Positions 23,501-35,347 of a stretch of DNA of 64,000 nt are shown piece after piece. The notes under the pieces were generated by a model. The model saw only the letters and a program-made list of their open reading frames with translations, did no database searches and was not told the origin of the DNA. The position numbers and the translations under genes are program-made. Source of the DNA: Eutrigla gurnardus (Eukaryota; Chordata; Actinopteri; Perciformes; Triglidae); the NCBI GenBank assembly GCA_963514095.1, contig OY741271.1, positions 875,178-939,177 of the forward strand, in the 5' to 3' direction. Position 1 is the stretch's first letter. Each line of letters opens with the position of its first letter.

Positions 23501-23939
23501 TTACTCACAGCTGCCGTTTCTCAGCAGTTTGGCAGGTTGCTTTCTTTATCTTCTATGAGTTTGATTTATTACATCGATGATGATGATGATGATGAGGAGG
23601 AGGAGGAGGAGGATACTGTCATAAGATGTTGGTCATTAAGCTGATGCCTCATAATAAGAAGTGGGAATGAAGCAACTATGGCGCGTTCTCTTCTCGGTGA
23701 CTTCTCTGTTGCTAGTACTGCCGGACGTGGACTAGATGCTATTCCTCTGGATGCGACCCGAATCGTACCTAAAGTGTGTCCTCCACTCTGTCCTCTACTT
23801 TCACCTTCCACACCTCCACGACTCAACGAGCCGCCGCGCGCTGCACACGAGCCGTTTCTGGCTTGTTACATTAACGTGTGCTATATGTCCGATTATTGTC
23901 TTAATATGACCATATTACAGTAGGTGTGTGTGTGTGTGC

Positions 23940-23990
<51 letters not shown>

Positions 23991-26506
23991 GGAGGGGTTT
24001 GCCATTTGATCCTCTGCAGCAAAAACAGAGATGGTCTCTTCAAATGTCAGCCCGTTTAATGCGCAGGAGGAGAGGAAAGTGGTCCGAAATAACGTGCGAG
24101 GCAGTCAGGCTCGAGTTGCACATTTCGCCGGATTTCAAAGAGCTCATCATCATCGGATTCAGCCCGAAGAAGTGAGCGTATGCGTTGTGTTTTTCATGCC
24201 CCCCCCCCCCCCCGCGCGCTTTGCTTAGATGGCCACGTAATGTGCTGTGTGTCAAAGCACCTGCGTCCTAAGATGGAGGAGAGAGATGAGGGATGATGAT
24301 ACACGCTGTTATGTCAGCTGCTCTTTAAGTTGCTCTCCATCCTCCCGCTGCACTGCCGGCTCCAATGTCTGGCAAACTCCAACTGATTAGATGCTACAAC
24401 CTCTTTCAGATGCTGGAAAGGATTTCCCGAAACACGCCCATGTTGAGGAGCCATGTGAGGGTTCTTCATTGATAAATCTGGAGTTATACTTTGCTTGTGT
24501 ACATTTATGTTGATGTTTCAGCGACTAGCTGCTTTTAAAATTGACTAGACTTATGTTTGGCTGCAGTTGTTTTAAAGCTTAAAGATAAAAAGCACAAAAG
24601 GAGCCTTTGCTCAGTGTAATGTTAGGTTTAATGTACGGAACAAACCAGATTTATGGCATCATATGCAGATATGATAACACACCTATTGTTTTTCTTCTGT
24701 TTACTTTTCCTGTGAATCGTAGCCTAGTTTCTGGGGATTACAGAATTAGCTTATTGGTGCCTTCTGCTTATGGAGCTGCAGCTCAGGCCCCGATATCAAG
24801 TTGCTTCTGTTTTTTCTTTGCTTATCGTGATAAGAGGAAACCTCTCTATGAAGAGTTGAATAGCACTGTGGTGAGGACAGCAGGTGCGGGGGGGGGGGGG
24901 GGGGGGGGCAATAAACATGTTGGAGGAGCAGCTGGGGCCAAATTGCACCCACGTCATTCAGAGCCGATCAGAAATCTAAGCAATACAAGCAAAGGTCAGG
25001 GCTGGCCAGGCTTTCAATGGACACGAGACATTTCAAATGAAAGCCTGGAAATAATGAATTTCATGCTATGTGTTAAAAGGAAATAAATATATTTTTTTTA
25101 AATACAGAATTAATTAAAAAGAAAGGCAATGGTAGAAAAGGCATGCCATGCAGAACTGCTCCCTGCTGCCTTCATGGAGGACATACAGGTGCACAGTTCC
25201 CCGATGGTTAGTGTTGTTTCTCAGAAGCTGAGGTCAGGGTGGCCCTCAGGGGAGTGCCTTGCAAAAGCTGGTTACCATGGCGTCGCCTTCCCTTCCACAC
25301 CCCCGCCCCTTAACTCCCTAATATCTGATAAAACCACCTCACAGACAAAATACTGGCCTTTTGTACTTCAACGCGGCTGTTTTTTACTTGGGGAATTCAG
25401 TCGAGGGCTTTGACAGAATTACTTATCTGAATTCTATTTTTTCTATTTTATCTGCCAGATAATCTGGTTACTGTTTTTTTCATCCTGTGACACAAAGAAA
25501 GCAGTGAGTAATACGAGACCATCCCACTCCATAACTTTTGATTTCTCTGTGTGTTCGCCGTAATCACACTAAGTTGCCTCTAAATCCTACTTAACAGGAC
25601 CAGGGGTGTCCAGCTGGCCAGGCCTGTACCTACACTAATACTGCTACAGACAGTTCACCCTGGTATTTAATCTAACCATGGATTTAGGCCTCTTTGCTCC
25701 ATTGTCCCAGTACAGTAAGCCGCCTGCATGTAATTGTATTACTCAAGCCCAACTTTGTTTTCTGGTAAAGGAGGGTTTCTATCAATTTATAGACTACATG
25801 TGTTGATCTGAAAACAGGTTTGATTTTTTTCTTTGCCTCACAGAAACACTTTGCTACAACCAAAGTATCCTGTAAATATCTGAATCTCCCCCCACCCTCA
25901 CTCCTGATTAACCAAACCCTGATTAACACAATAAGGAGCTGCGAGTGGCAGCGAACAGAATCTGACCAAAGAACACAAGAGCAGACAAGACAAATTGGTT
26001 TTGATGTTTTTTCATCTGCGAAGGATCCAGGGGTTCCAGTTTTCACAAGAAACCACAGATGAAAGATCGAGCCACCTCTTCTGGCCTAGTTGCCTGCTTT
26101 TCTAAATGGCAGATGTCTCACGCAGGCCCAACACGCCGCTGTGGCTCTGGACTGAAAGAAGGAGGATGTGGACACATGGCCTGAGGCAGTTTGTCCTAAT
26201 AGAACACTGTTATACTGTATGTTTGGCATTGAGGAAGCACTCTCTCAGCTCCTCAGCCTCCAAACGTACAACACAGGGCCGATGCTCACTTCCATCCACT
26301 CCTTCAAGAAGGAAGGAAAAAGAGAGAGAGCGAAAGAAAGAAGGAAGCAAGTTATGCAGACAGCTGAGCTAGAGATGCAGACGGACAGTATTGCTGTTGT
26401 AATCATTTCTCCTGAGGTTGGATTGAAAGTTGATAAACAGGCATTTTGCAAAGAGTGCTGGCTGGGCTTTGTTGAGGTTTGCATTTAATGGTGAAAGTAG
26501 GGATGG

Positions 26507-26539
<33 letters not shown>

Positions 26540-27542
26540 GGGGGGGGGGGGGTACAGGCCTTTTGTTGTCTGCTTTTAGAGTGCACTCTGCATGCACCGA
26601 GGGTTCACGTACAGGACAGCAGAGAAATAAGTCTCTCTGAGAGCAGCAAGGATGCCGAGAAAGGAGAGACGGACAGATCTCATGGTGCACTTTTGCACCA
26701 GTTTTAAGAGTTTAAAGTTTTAAGACCTGGACCTGGTTTGGTTGCCGTTCTGCAGCTCATTTCATCGATGCAGTTGTTTTTTGCCTTAAACTTCAGCTGT
26801 GTTGTGTCGCATTTACTCTTCACAACATTGCTGATGATGATGATGATGATGATGATGATAGGTAGCTCACACACAAGAGAAGTCATGAGAAACTTTCACA
26901 ACGTTCTGCTTCCTGCTGCAAACACACACACTCCATGGAAAGGTGACAGCCAAAGGGTAGATGTGGTTGTGTGTATCTATCTGAAAACAAATCTGATTTC
27001 ACTGGACCAGCTCAGTGGCGCATATAAAGGAGGGGGGTGTCAAGTGAGTGGCGTGCACTTGTTGTCTCACAGCTTAAGAGTCTTCCATCGCCACTAGTTG
27101 AAAAGTTCAGTCCTCAAGAAATAGTGTGCACTTTCCCTGAACTGAGCACAGAAGGAGGACGGGTTGTGGCCATGTGCGTTAGGACGACTTTGTGTTGGGC
27201 ATCGAACGCCTCCAGCTACTCTGAGATGAGGAAGAATGGAAGAAAGCAGTTTGTGAGAGATTTAGTATGTTTCTCGTGGCCGATCAGGAAGATAGAGTGA
27301 AGAGCTATTACCTTGATGAAAAAAAGGGGAGAGAGGGGGAGAAAAAAAAGAAGGCTAGATTTATGTATATGATTCATTATTTACTGACCATTCTTCACCC
27401 CTCTCATCTCACACTGCCCATCCCCCCCATTCGCTTATATATGCACCCTGAAAAGCTCGATAAAAATGCGCAAATTTGATTGATTCTAATAGCAGACTGA
27501 CAAGGACCCCAGCTGGGGCACTTAGCCATGTGTGTGTGTGTG

Positions 27543-27592
<50 letters not shown>

Positions 27593-27816
27593 TAAAGCAT
27601 ACACACTGTTCCTTTAGTTAATAAAGGAGTGTCTGCAGCATGCTTGAGTGCCCCGACCTTCCCTCAGAGTAGCCCCCCCACCCTCCCCGTCCACCCTCCA
27701 TCCAAACTGCTGCCCTGTCTGTTGGTGCTGATGCTGTCTATTTAATATGACAACTCTTCTTCTCTTATCTTTCTTTTCTCTCCCTCGCCCCTCCTCCTCC
27801 CTCCTTCTCCCTGTAG
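20511..27816 (+). other. large intron or upstream region of myt1, no recognised gene
   Basis: Contains two CpG-rich patches (22680-23320 and 23680-23860) and G/C homopolymers at 22826-22848, 24199-24214, 24886-24908 and 26536-26552. It also has (GAT)n/(GAG)n at 23575-23611, GT/GA at 23925-23982, and a GATGAT run at 26830-26860. A repeat-free block at 21960-22220 looks non-random. Frames through the homopolymers are not genes. Confidence 0.5.
22930..23022 (+). CDS. myt1: candidate alternative myt1 first exon (MAHEGK)
   Basis: ATGGCTCATGAGGGAAAG at 23005-23022 is followed by a perfect donor (AAG|GTAAGT) in a CpG- and purine-rich setting. It ends in phase 0. Spliced straight to 34342 it would give MAHEGK before MSVQ in frame; spliced to 27817 it would run into a stop after 13 codons. 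The left border of the exon is unknown. A strong donor in a CpG-rich patch is suggestive only. Confidence 0.25.
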
Positions 27817-27923
27817 AAAATGAGTTCCGGGGCGAGCTGGTGAACCAGCGGTGGACACGAGGCGAGAGGACCAGCAGCCGCTGCCAGGCCTCCCACAGAC
27901 TGCAGAGCCATCGACCAATCATG
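27817..27923 (+). CDS. myt1: candidate myt1 upstream exon B
   Basis: A pyrimidine-rich tract and CTGTAG precede 107 bases ending ATG|GTGAGT, so both splice sites are strong and the exon is likely real. In the frame that reaches the main start it is open throughout (NEFRGELVNQRWTRGERTSS, then further basic residues, then PIM). Read from its own first ATG (27820) it gives only MSSGASW and stop, a possible upstream ORF. It may therefore be a coding N-terminal extension or a 5' UTR exon. Confidence 0.55.
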
Positions 27924-28979
27924 GTGAGTGACAAGGCCCTGCAACCCCTCCCCCTCCCCATCACCACTTCTTCTTCAACCCCCTCCCCACACACACACAC
28001 ACACACACTCAGACTGCCTCTTTTCTCCATCCGTTAGGGATTTGGGGAAATGCCCAGGAAGCAGAATCAGACTGGAAGGGGTGTGAGAGTGTGTGTGTGT
28101 GTGTGTGTGTGTGTCTGAGTGTGTGTGTGTGTCTGAGTGTGTGTGTGTCTGAGTGTGTGAGTGTGTGTCTGAGCGTGTGTGTGTGTGGGCAGATAAACAT
28201 GAATCAAACAGCACATCTAATCTGCTGCTTGGCCCGGTCCATCCTTCCCTCAGCTTAGATGAGTTTAGTTAAGCTCAGCATGGCACAGCTCAGCGTTTCC
28301 TGCTGCTGAATTCACTTCACAAGACTTTTTTTTTGTAATGAAACACAATCTAAGAAAAGAAACTCGAAACGATGTCCTTGAGCTGCTCGTTCTTTTCTTT
28401 TTCTGTCCATGATATTCTACTTGATCAGCAGAGCCTCTGACCGGCAGTGCACATCCTGAAATCTGGTCCTTGTCGAACTTCTGACCACTGTTTCAAGGTT
28501 ATTCCTCCATTGTGTAAACATCTGCTCCTCCTTTTCCCAGCGCATCACAACTGAGAGTGTGACACTCAACAAAGAGATGGCGAGAGTGGAGGTGGCGAGG
28601 CAGGAGGGGGTGGGGGTGGTGCTTGTTTTCCCCTGGGTCCACTAAAAGTAGTTTTGCTTCCCCATGATGGCTCGGGTTCATCTGAAGCGATGACTTTTAT
28701 TGATTTAGTTGATTTCTGCTGCTGAGGGAGAGAGAGGGAGTAGGAGAGAGAGGCATTGGTTTCAGCGGCTTCATCTGATTGGCCGGGCATTTATGATACC
28801 TGGCTTTCACACAGACCTTCTTATTCTCTTTTTGTAGCAAACTGAGATGAAGCAGAGTGACTCAGGATTGGAGATGAAAGCAACACTGAAGTCAAATGAC
28901 GATGACTCATTCCAAAAATGGCAAACCTCTGACAGCACACAGTCACATCTGACCCATTATGCAGTCACACATGCTCTAG
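27924..28979. other. intron sequence with (GT)n
   Basis: CA run at 27990-28008 and GT with GTCTGA interruptions at 28089-28186. Nothing coding was recognised in the rest. Confidence 0.5.
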
Positions 28980-29163
28980 CCCCTTTTAGACAGCCTTTTC
29001 ATTGTGGGAGTATTCCACCGTTATTCCACCCCGTCGTCAGTCTGAACGCTCGCCAACGCGGAAAGGCGTAACAGAATATTACGCCCCTGAGACGCCAGGT
29101 CGTGGAGGTCGTCACAGAGCAGCATCAGAGGCAAGACGAGTCGATACGCCGTTCTCTCTAAAC

Positions 29164-29533
29164 CAGGGGTCTCAAACTCGTGGCCCGCGGTCCAATTGCG
29201 GCCCCTGGAACGATATTTTGCGGCCCCCTACCTGAAATCAAAGCTTGGTGTTAATGCGGCCCGCACATTTTTTTCTTCACTTTATCTGCGTGAGTCGTTG
29301 CCCTGTGCGTTTTGTATTTTTTAACACTTGTGAGCTACCAGAGCTCAGGCTCGTGACAACAACACAAATTAGCAACGTTGGTCACTTGTACCGTAATTTC
29401 TGGATTATTGAGCACACCTGAATATAAGCCGCACCCACTAACATTGGTCCCCCATTTTTGTGGAATACTTGATGTGGCCTAGCCTCGCCCAGACTCTACC
29501 TTTAGCAAGCACACAGGTTAGTTGAGACCCCTG
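29164..29533. mobile_element. hAT element (CAGGGGTCTCAA ends)
   Basis: CAGGGGTCTCAA at the left and TTGAGACCCCTG at the right are inverted. Flanks CTCTAAAC (29156-29163) and ATCTAAAC (29534-29541) are a 7/8 target duplication. The interior has GTGGCCCGCGG and CGGCCCCTGG, typical of a widespread vertebrate hAT family. It is 370 bp and non-autonomous. Confidence 0.8.
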
Positions 29534-29902
29534 ATCTAAACCCTCCGAGCACCCGAGGAGGAAAAGACGTGACGTAGTGAAGACGCGTTGCCAGGGCGAC
29601 ACGCCGCCTGCGGATTTAACAAGCTCAAAGCGTAGCTCCGAAGCAGATAAAACGACGGCAGTTGCTCGTACGAGGCCGCCGTTATACGCATCGACATGTT
29701 TATGATGCAGCAACTTCACTTGCGGTTGAAGGGTCATGTAAACATGCGAGATGCGCAAAAATTCACCTTTCGTAGTTGTTTTGATGCATTGAGCTGATCA
29801 GATTTCCTACGCTCATTGAATGCGTCACATGGTCGACGAGTCCATAGACGAGACCGCGGCCACCCCTGTAACGTCTCACTCGTTCCACAAAGCCAGGGTG
29901 CT

Positions 29903-30280
29903 ATCTAAACGCAGACAAACAAAATTCTATCTAAACGCTACAAAGTTCTATATAAGCACAGACAAACAAAGTTCTATCTAAACACAGACAAACAAAGTTC
30001 TATCTAAACACTACAAACAAAGTTCTATCTAAACACAGACAAACAAAGTTCTATCTAAACACTACAAACAAAGTTCTATCTAAACACAGACAAACAAAGT
30101 TCTATCTAAACGCTACAAACAAAGTTCTATCTAAACACTACAAACAAAGTTCTATCTAAATGCTACAAAGTTCTATCTAAACGCTACAAACAAAGTTCTA
30201 TCTAAATGCTACAAAGTTCTATCTAAACGCTACAAACAAAGTTCTATCTAAACACTACAAAAAAAGTTCTATCCAAACGC
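29903..30280. repeat. AAAGTTCTATCTAAAC tandem repeat (about 19-28 bp units)
   Basis: About 14 units of AAAGTTCTATCTAAACGCTA with an optional CAAAC or AGACAAAC spacer. It lies within the MITE copy. Confidence 0.9.
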
Positions 30281-30555
30281 TCCTTTCCTCCATTACGGCA
30301 GAATCTTCTGTGTAAAAGGGGCTTCAATCTTCTCGCATATGAAGTGAGAAGCATGCTGCCCGCCCTCCTCCCCCCATGCCGCTCCTCCCCCCATGCCGCT
30401 CCTCTCTGCCTTGTGTGAATTATTAAAGTGAAACTGTGGAGGGCTCGCTGCGCGCCGATCCAACATGGAGGCTGCGCCGCGTGGTCCGCCTGTCGAGGGA
30501 ACTCTAATTGGCAACTGCTGTCCGCAGGTAATTTTCGGAGATGTCAGTTTTCGTC

Positions 30556-30610
30556 GCTCCTCTGCAACTCCTCTGCAACTCCTCTGCAACTCCTCTGCAA
30601 CTCCTCTGCC
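30556..30610. repeat. 11-bp tandem repeat (CTCCTCTGCAA)
   Basis: Five near-perfect units in a GC-rich stretch. Confidence 0.85.
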
Positions 30611-30959
30611 TTACCTTAACCCCTTCCTTTCCTCATCCACTCTTGTAAACCTGAAAATTAATAAAAAAGTCATCTATGAGGTCTGGGGGACGAAGGGTGA
30701 CCTTCTCTCTGAAGTCATTGCCCCCAGCCAGCCATTTACATAGAGCTGTCAGAATGCAGAGCAGAGCGGCCTCCTACACCTACCGGAGCACACAAAGAAG
30801 TACATCATTGATAATGTACAACACAGCCGTCTTCCTCCTCCTCTTCCTCCCCCACTTCCATCTCCCCTTTATTTTCCTTATTTCCCTTCTTCTTCTTCTG
30901 CTGCTGCTGCTGCTGTGGCTCCACGCCACATTTATACCATACATACACACGTGCAAATA

Positions 30960-31429
30960 CAGCCGGCCACCAGGGGGCGACTCCTCTCTGCTTGTATAGA
31001 AGTCTATGATCTCTTGGTGTATTATCTTAGTAAACATTGTAAACATGAGTTTATGGTCTCAATCTCTACTTTCAAGTCTTCTTCAATCCAGCATGATGTT
31101 CATTTAGTACATTATGGTCCATTTAGAGTCCAACAGACCAGAAAGCAGGGGATGCTTTAGGGGCGGGGCTACCTGCTGATTGACAGGTCGCTACCACGCT
31201 AATAAGCTAACACTTAGCTGGAAAGTTGACCTTGAATTATGAAGCTAACTTTGTTTGCAGCTTCACACCAGAATCCTGATGGATCCAGATTAAATAAGGG
31301 TGCTGCTCTGCTGTGTTTCATCGGATCCACCTGTCCAAATATGGTCACGTCCTTCACTAGTTGCAAAATAAAAAGATGCCAGTTAAAAGTCCACAAACAA
31401 ATGGGTGACATCACGATGACCAAGTCCAC

Positions 31430-31434
<5 letters not shown>
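30960..31434 (+). repeat. unnamed interspersed repeat family, copy 1
   Basis: Starts near ACCAGGGGGCGACTCCTCTC and contains AACATGAGTTTATGGTCTCA, CAATCCAGCATGATGTTCAT, AGAAAGCAGGGGATGCTTTA and CTGCTGATTGACAGGTC. The same blocks in the same order occur at 34615, 40381, 46490 and 58305. I know the pattern as common in fish but cannot name the family. Confidence 0.8.
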
Positions 31435-31505
<71 letters not shown>

Positions 31506-31517
31506 CACACACACACC
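31435..31517. repeat. (CA)n microsatellite
   Basis: About 40 CA units immediately after the preceding repeat copy. Confidence 0.95.
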
Positions 31518-32769
31518 TGGATCTCCTCCTCTCATCTCTTCTCCTCTTTGCTGGTTCTGCAGTAGACTTTGCAGGTTCTGTGTGGAACAACCGACGGTTC
31601 AAGGAGTTGTCTAATTAGAAGACAACAAGGTTAAGGACCAGGTTTTGAACGTGCATTAAAAATCCCTTTGAAAGAGATCATGCGGATCAGGTGAATGGCT
31701 GCCTGGCTGCATCCAGATTCACTGGCTCTGGTGTTCATACAAATTTAATGAGCTGAAATTGAGAAAAAGGGACAGGAAAAGGAGGAGAAACTCAGATGTG
31801 CTTACCTATTTAAATGCGTGTTACTATGGTTACGCAAACATGAAAGCAATAGGGGCCCTCCTTTTCAGTCCAGGTTTTGATTCATCCGATGACTATCAAT
31901 ACAAGGAGGATGAAACAGTACGGGAGCAACACAACGGTAGATCATCATTTCATGTGATTTTGTCTCTCACTTCTACTCACAACCCAGAGGATCTGCTTCC
32001 ACTCCCTCATGCAAAGTGGTTGACTAACATACAAATCCAACTGTGTTGGGATTTGATTCATCAATGTTTAGCCTTCGCTGCATCTCTTGATCACACCGGT
32101 TACCGTTACTGTTCAACTGGTCAGTCAGCAGCTATCAATGAAAAGACAGTAAAACCACTTTTCTCGTTATATCGTATATTTACATCCTCTGCACTGTTCG
32201 GCCACACTCCTTACCAGTGTTTCACTGAAGGAACAGTACAATAATACATTGATTCATGCATTGATTCGCCAAAATGTTACTGCCAAGCTCAAATTTCCAA
32301 ACATTCCCTGGTATCAGCTTCTCATTAGCAACTGTTTGCTTTTCTTTGTCATATAAGATCAAAGGTGGGATTTCAACTTTTGGTCAGATTAAAAGAAGAA
32401 GAAATACAATTATGTGGACATTGAGAACAGCTTTGGGAAATTGTTACAGTTGAGGGCCACACTTCTAGTCCATATTGTGGATCCTGGTCTCTGATCCTGG
32501 GGGTTGAGGGTGAGAGTTGCATCCTTACAGTAAATGAAAGCATTACAGGAACTGATTTCTGTATTACAATTATAGTATTTACACAGCTATACGAACAGTT
32601 TTTACAATGAGTATATTTTTATATATTACTTTTATTATTATTACAATAGGAGAAATAGGAAGGATATGTTCAGTGCCGGGAAATGGTATTGTTGTTACAT
32701 GGTTGTTGTTGGTTGTTGTCAACAATAGCGGACAAAATAAATAAACACCACACACACACATTCTCATCC
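31518..32769. other. intron sequence, one unsupported 161-codon frame
   Basis: A + frame at 31759-32244 has mixed composition but no splice signal, domain or similarity I recognise. The rest is AT-rich. I do not call a gene. Confidence 0.4.
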
Positions 32770-33066
32770 TCTCTCTCCCTCCCTCTTACTCTCCTTCTCT
32801 CTCTCACTCTCCCCTCTCTTCCCTCTCTCTCACTCACTCTCCCTCTCTCTCTCACTCTCTCCCCCCTCTCTCTCACCCTCTCTCTCCCTCTCTCCCTATC
32901 TCCCCTCTCTCTCACCTTCTCTCTCCCTCTCTCCACCCTCTCTCCCCCCTCTCTCCCATCCTCTCTCTCCCCCTTTCGCCCATCCTCTCCCTCTCTCTTC
33001 CTCCCCCCCCTCTCTCTCCCCTCCTCTCTCTCTCTCTCTGTCTCTCCCACTCTCCCTCCCTCTCTC
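32770..33066. repeat. 300-bp CT-rich polypyrimidine tract
   Basis: Nearly pure C/T on + with CTCTCTCC-type units. Long frames on both strands are low complexity. Confidence 0.9.
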
Positions 33067-33847
33067 TAACCTCAAAAGTGATTACAGGATACAAACATAT
33101 GTTTTTAATGTATTTATACTTATGCAGGGAGACCTTATGATTTATGATCATCTTATTTAAGATTTTTTTTACTAAAAAGGATGTTCGCAAAATGTCTCAT
33201 CGCTGCTACCTAGAGAACACACACACACACACACACACTGGGGGCACACTTCTACATTAAAGCGCCGGGTTAGGGTTAGAGTGTTGGGGAGGAGTGGTGA
33301 GGGGGGAGTGTGGGGGAGAGCAGGCCGAGGCCGGTGGAGACCCACACAGGAAGGGAGGGGCTTGTTCCTGCACCTGTACCTCCGGTCAAATGCTAGACAC
33401 TAATGAATGAAGCGCCCCCTCCTCGGGGGGCTGTAACAACAACAACAACAACAGCGTGCTTCATCTTCCACTCATCCCTCTTTCCCTCCTTCTTTCATAA
33501 GTAGTCTATTAGCAGGAAAAGGGCCGTGCCAAGTAGAGAGAGGGAGAGGAAAATGAAGAAGAGAAACAGGCCCCCCGTGTTTGAATCACACTGTGGTGCT
33601 GCCAACATGACTATAGAGAAGCAACAAAGCAGCTAAGTGCTGAGGCAACGAGAGGGGAGGTGAGCAACTGGAGGGGGAGGGTGGGGGGGGCGGGTGTGTA
33701 CAGAAGGGAGGAAGTGTGAGACAGAAAGAGACTTGGGATTTAAAAAAACAGCCCAGTAGTCAAAGCTAACATGTGCGTTGTGTCTAAAAAGCATCTGATA
33801 GCTGTAGAGCCCTGAAAGCAGCGCTGAGGAGGTGTGGCCCAGAGTCA

Positions 33848-33882
<35 letters not shown>

Positions 33883-34143
33883 TGTGTTTGTGTGTGTGTC
33901 TGTGTGTGTGTGTGTATGTGTGTGTGTGTGTGTGTGTGCATTGGAGGCAGGAGCACCTGCTCCTTTGTGGCTTAAAAGGCAAGCCAGAAGTAAGCAGTGG
34001 CCACACATTCATATATGCACACACTCATCCACACACTCCTCCTCTTAAAAGGGTTATTGCGATGGCTATTTAGCAGCCTGTGTGTTTTTGCTCTATGATT
34101 ATATTCAGCATAGTTAGGATTTTCCGGGCCGTGCCCCTGGAAG

Positions 34144-34178
<35 letters not shown>

Positions 34179-34341
34179 TGTGTGTTTTACTACAGTTAAA
34201 GATATGATGATCTCTTTGTGCATTACCTGTGGTTTTTGTGGTGGAGATATTTACCCCTGGTCCCTTTGCTCTCTTTCCTTCTGTCCTCTCTCCTCCTTCA
34301 CCCTTTTCCTCTCTCGCCCTTTCCTCTTCCCTCCATCCCAG
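33067..34341. other. intron sequence with GT/CA microsatellites
   Basis: CA run at 33218-33238, GT at 33851-33938 and GT at 34149-34186. The final 80 bases form a strong polypyrimidine tract before the coding exon at 34342. Confidence 0.6.
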
Positions 34342-34396
34342 ATGAGTGTACAGGGTGACGACAAACGAACTCGCACTCGGTCCAAGGGAATAAGAG
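34342..34396 (+). CDS. myt1: myt1 coding exon 1 (start MSVQGDDKRTRTRSKGIR)
   Basis: An acceptor CCATCCCAG lies directly before the ATG, and the exon ends AGAG|GTGAGT (phase 1). DDKRTRTRSKGIR corresponds to the conserved basic N-terminus of MYT1 (family form DKRARTRSKALR) and MYT1L, which is why this ATG is taken as the main start. As the exon begins with an acceptor, there must be at least one upstream exon. Confidence 0.93.
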
Positions 34397-34492
34397 GTGA
34401 GTGTTTGTGATTTGTGTGCTGCATGTGCTTCCCTTCCTCCACATGCTAACATCATGAGCAGTAATGTGTGTGTGTCTGTCTGTGTACATGCT

Positions 34493-34529
<37 letters not shown>

Positions 34530-35315
34530 TCATTAACTCTAGAACAAAGTGTATCTCAAAGTGAAAAAGTGTGTGTTTATTAATGTCTGCCAGGCAGCAA
34601 CCTCTGAACAGTGAAGCCGAAGTCTATGAGAAAATGGTCCTACTTCTCTCTTGATGTATTATGTCAGTAAACATTGTAAACATGAGTTTATGGTCTCAAT
34701 CTCTAGTTTCAAGTATTCTTCAATCCAGCATGATGTTCATTTAGTACATCATGGTCCATTTAGAGTCCACCAGACCAGAAAGCAGGGGATGCTTTGGGGG
34801 CGGGGATACCTGCTGATTGACAGGTCACTACAGTCCAAATCACTTCAGTTCACTAGTTGCAAACATTCCAAGATGGCAACGGCCAGAAGTAACAAATTAA
34901 TGTGTGATGTCTTGAGAACAAAGCAGTCTGGGGGCCTCCACACGATGGTATGATCCAGATGTTTCCGTCAAATGACGCATTCAGTATGGCGAGTCCCGAG
35001 TCCTAGTGACCTGGGTTCTAGTCCCGCCCAGCACCTTTGGCTGCATATCAACCCCCTCTATCCATCTCAAATGGGGTAGATATGACATAAACTCCAAAGA
35101 CATGAATACATAATAGTAGTATGCATGTTTGTCTACATACGATATGCACGTTAAGGAAGTATGTGCTTATGTGTGAGTGTGAATACGTTTGAATAAATGT
35201 TTGTGTGTATGTACATATTAACACATGTCATTCTTTACAAGTGTGTGTTTAGAAACAGTTCACAGGCGTCCAGTTTCTCCAAATTCATGATGAAAGACTG
35301 AGAAACTGAGAAGCT

Positions 35316-35347
<32 letters not shown>

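Larger units (their letters stand above)
28980..30321. mobile_element. MITE, copy 2, expanded by insertion and internal tandem repeat
   Basis: The left end CCCCTTTTAGACAGCCTTTT and right end GTGTAAAAGGGG match the 206-bp element at 17658-17863. This copy is 1.34 kb because it holds a hAT insertion (29164-29533) and a tandem array (about 29903-30280). The array core CTATCTAAACG is present once in the short copy. Confidence 0.75.

Noticed and set aside
24607..25086. 159-codon + frame
   Set aside because: Runs through a long poly-G tract and lacks support as an exon.
31759..32244. 161-codon + strand frame of mixed composition
   Set aside because: No splice sites, domain or similarity recognised and no codon signature; likely chance in an intron.
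32670..33190. Arg/Glu-rich and Leu/Ser-rich frames
   Set aside because: Translation of a polypyrimidine tract.
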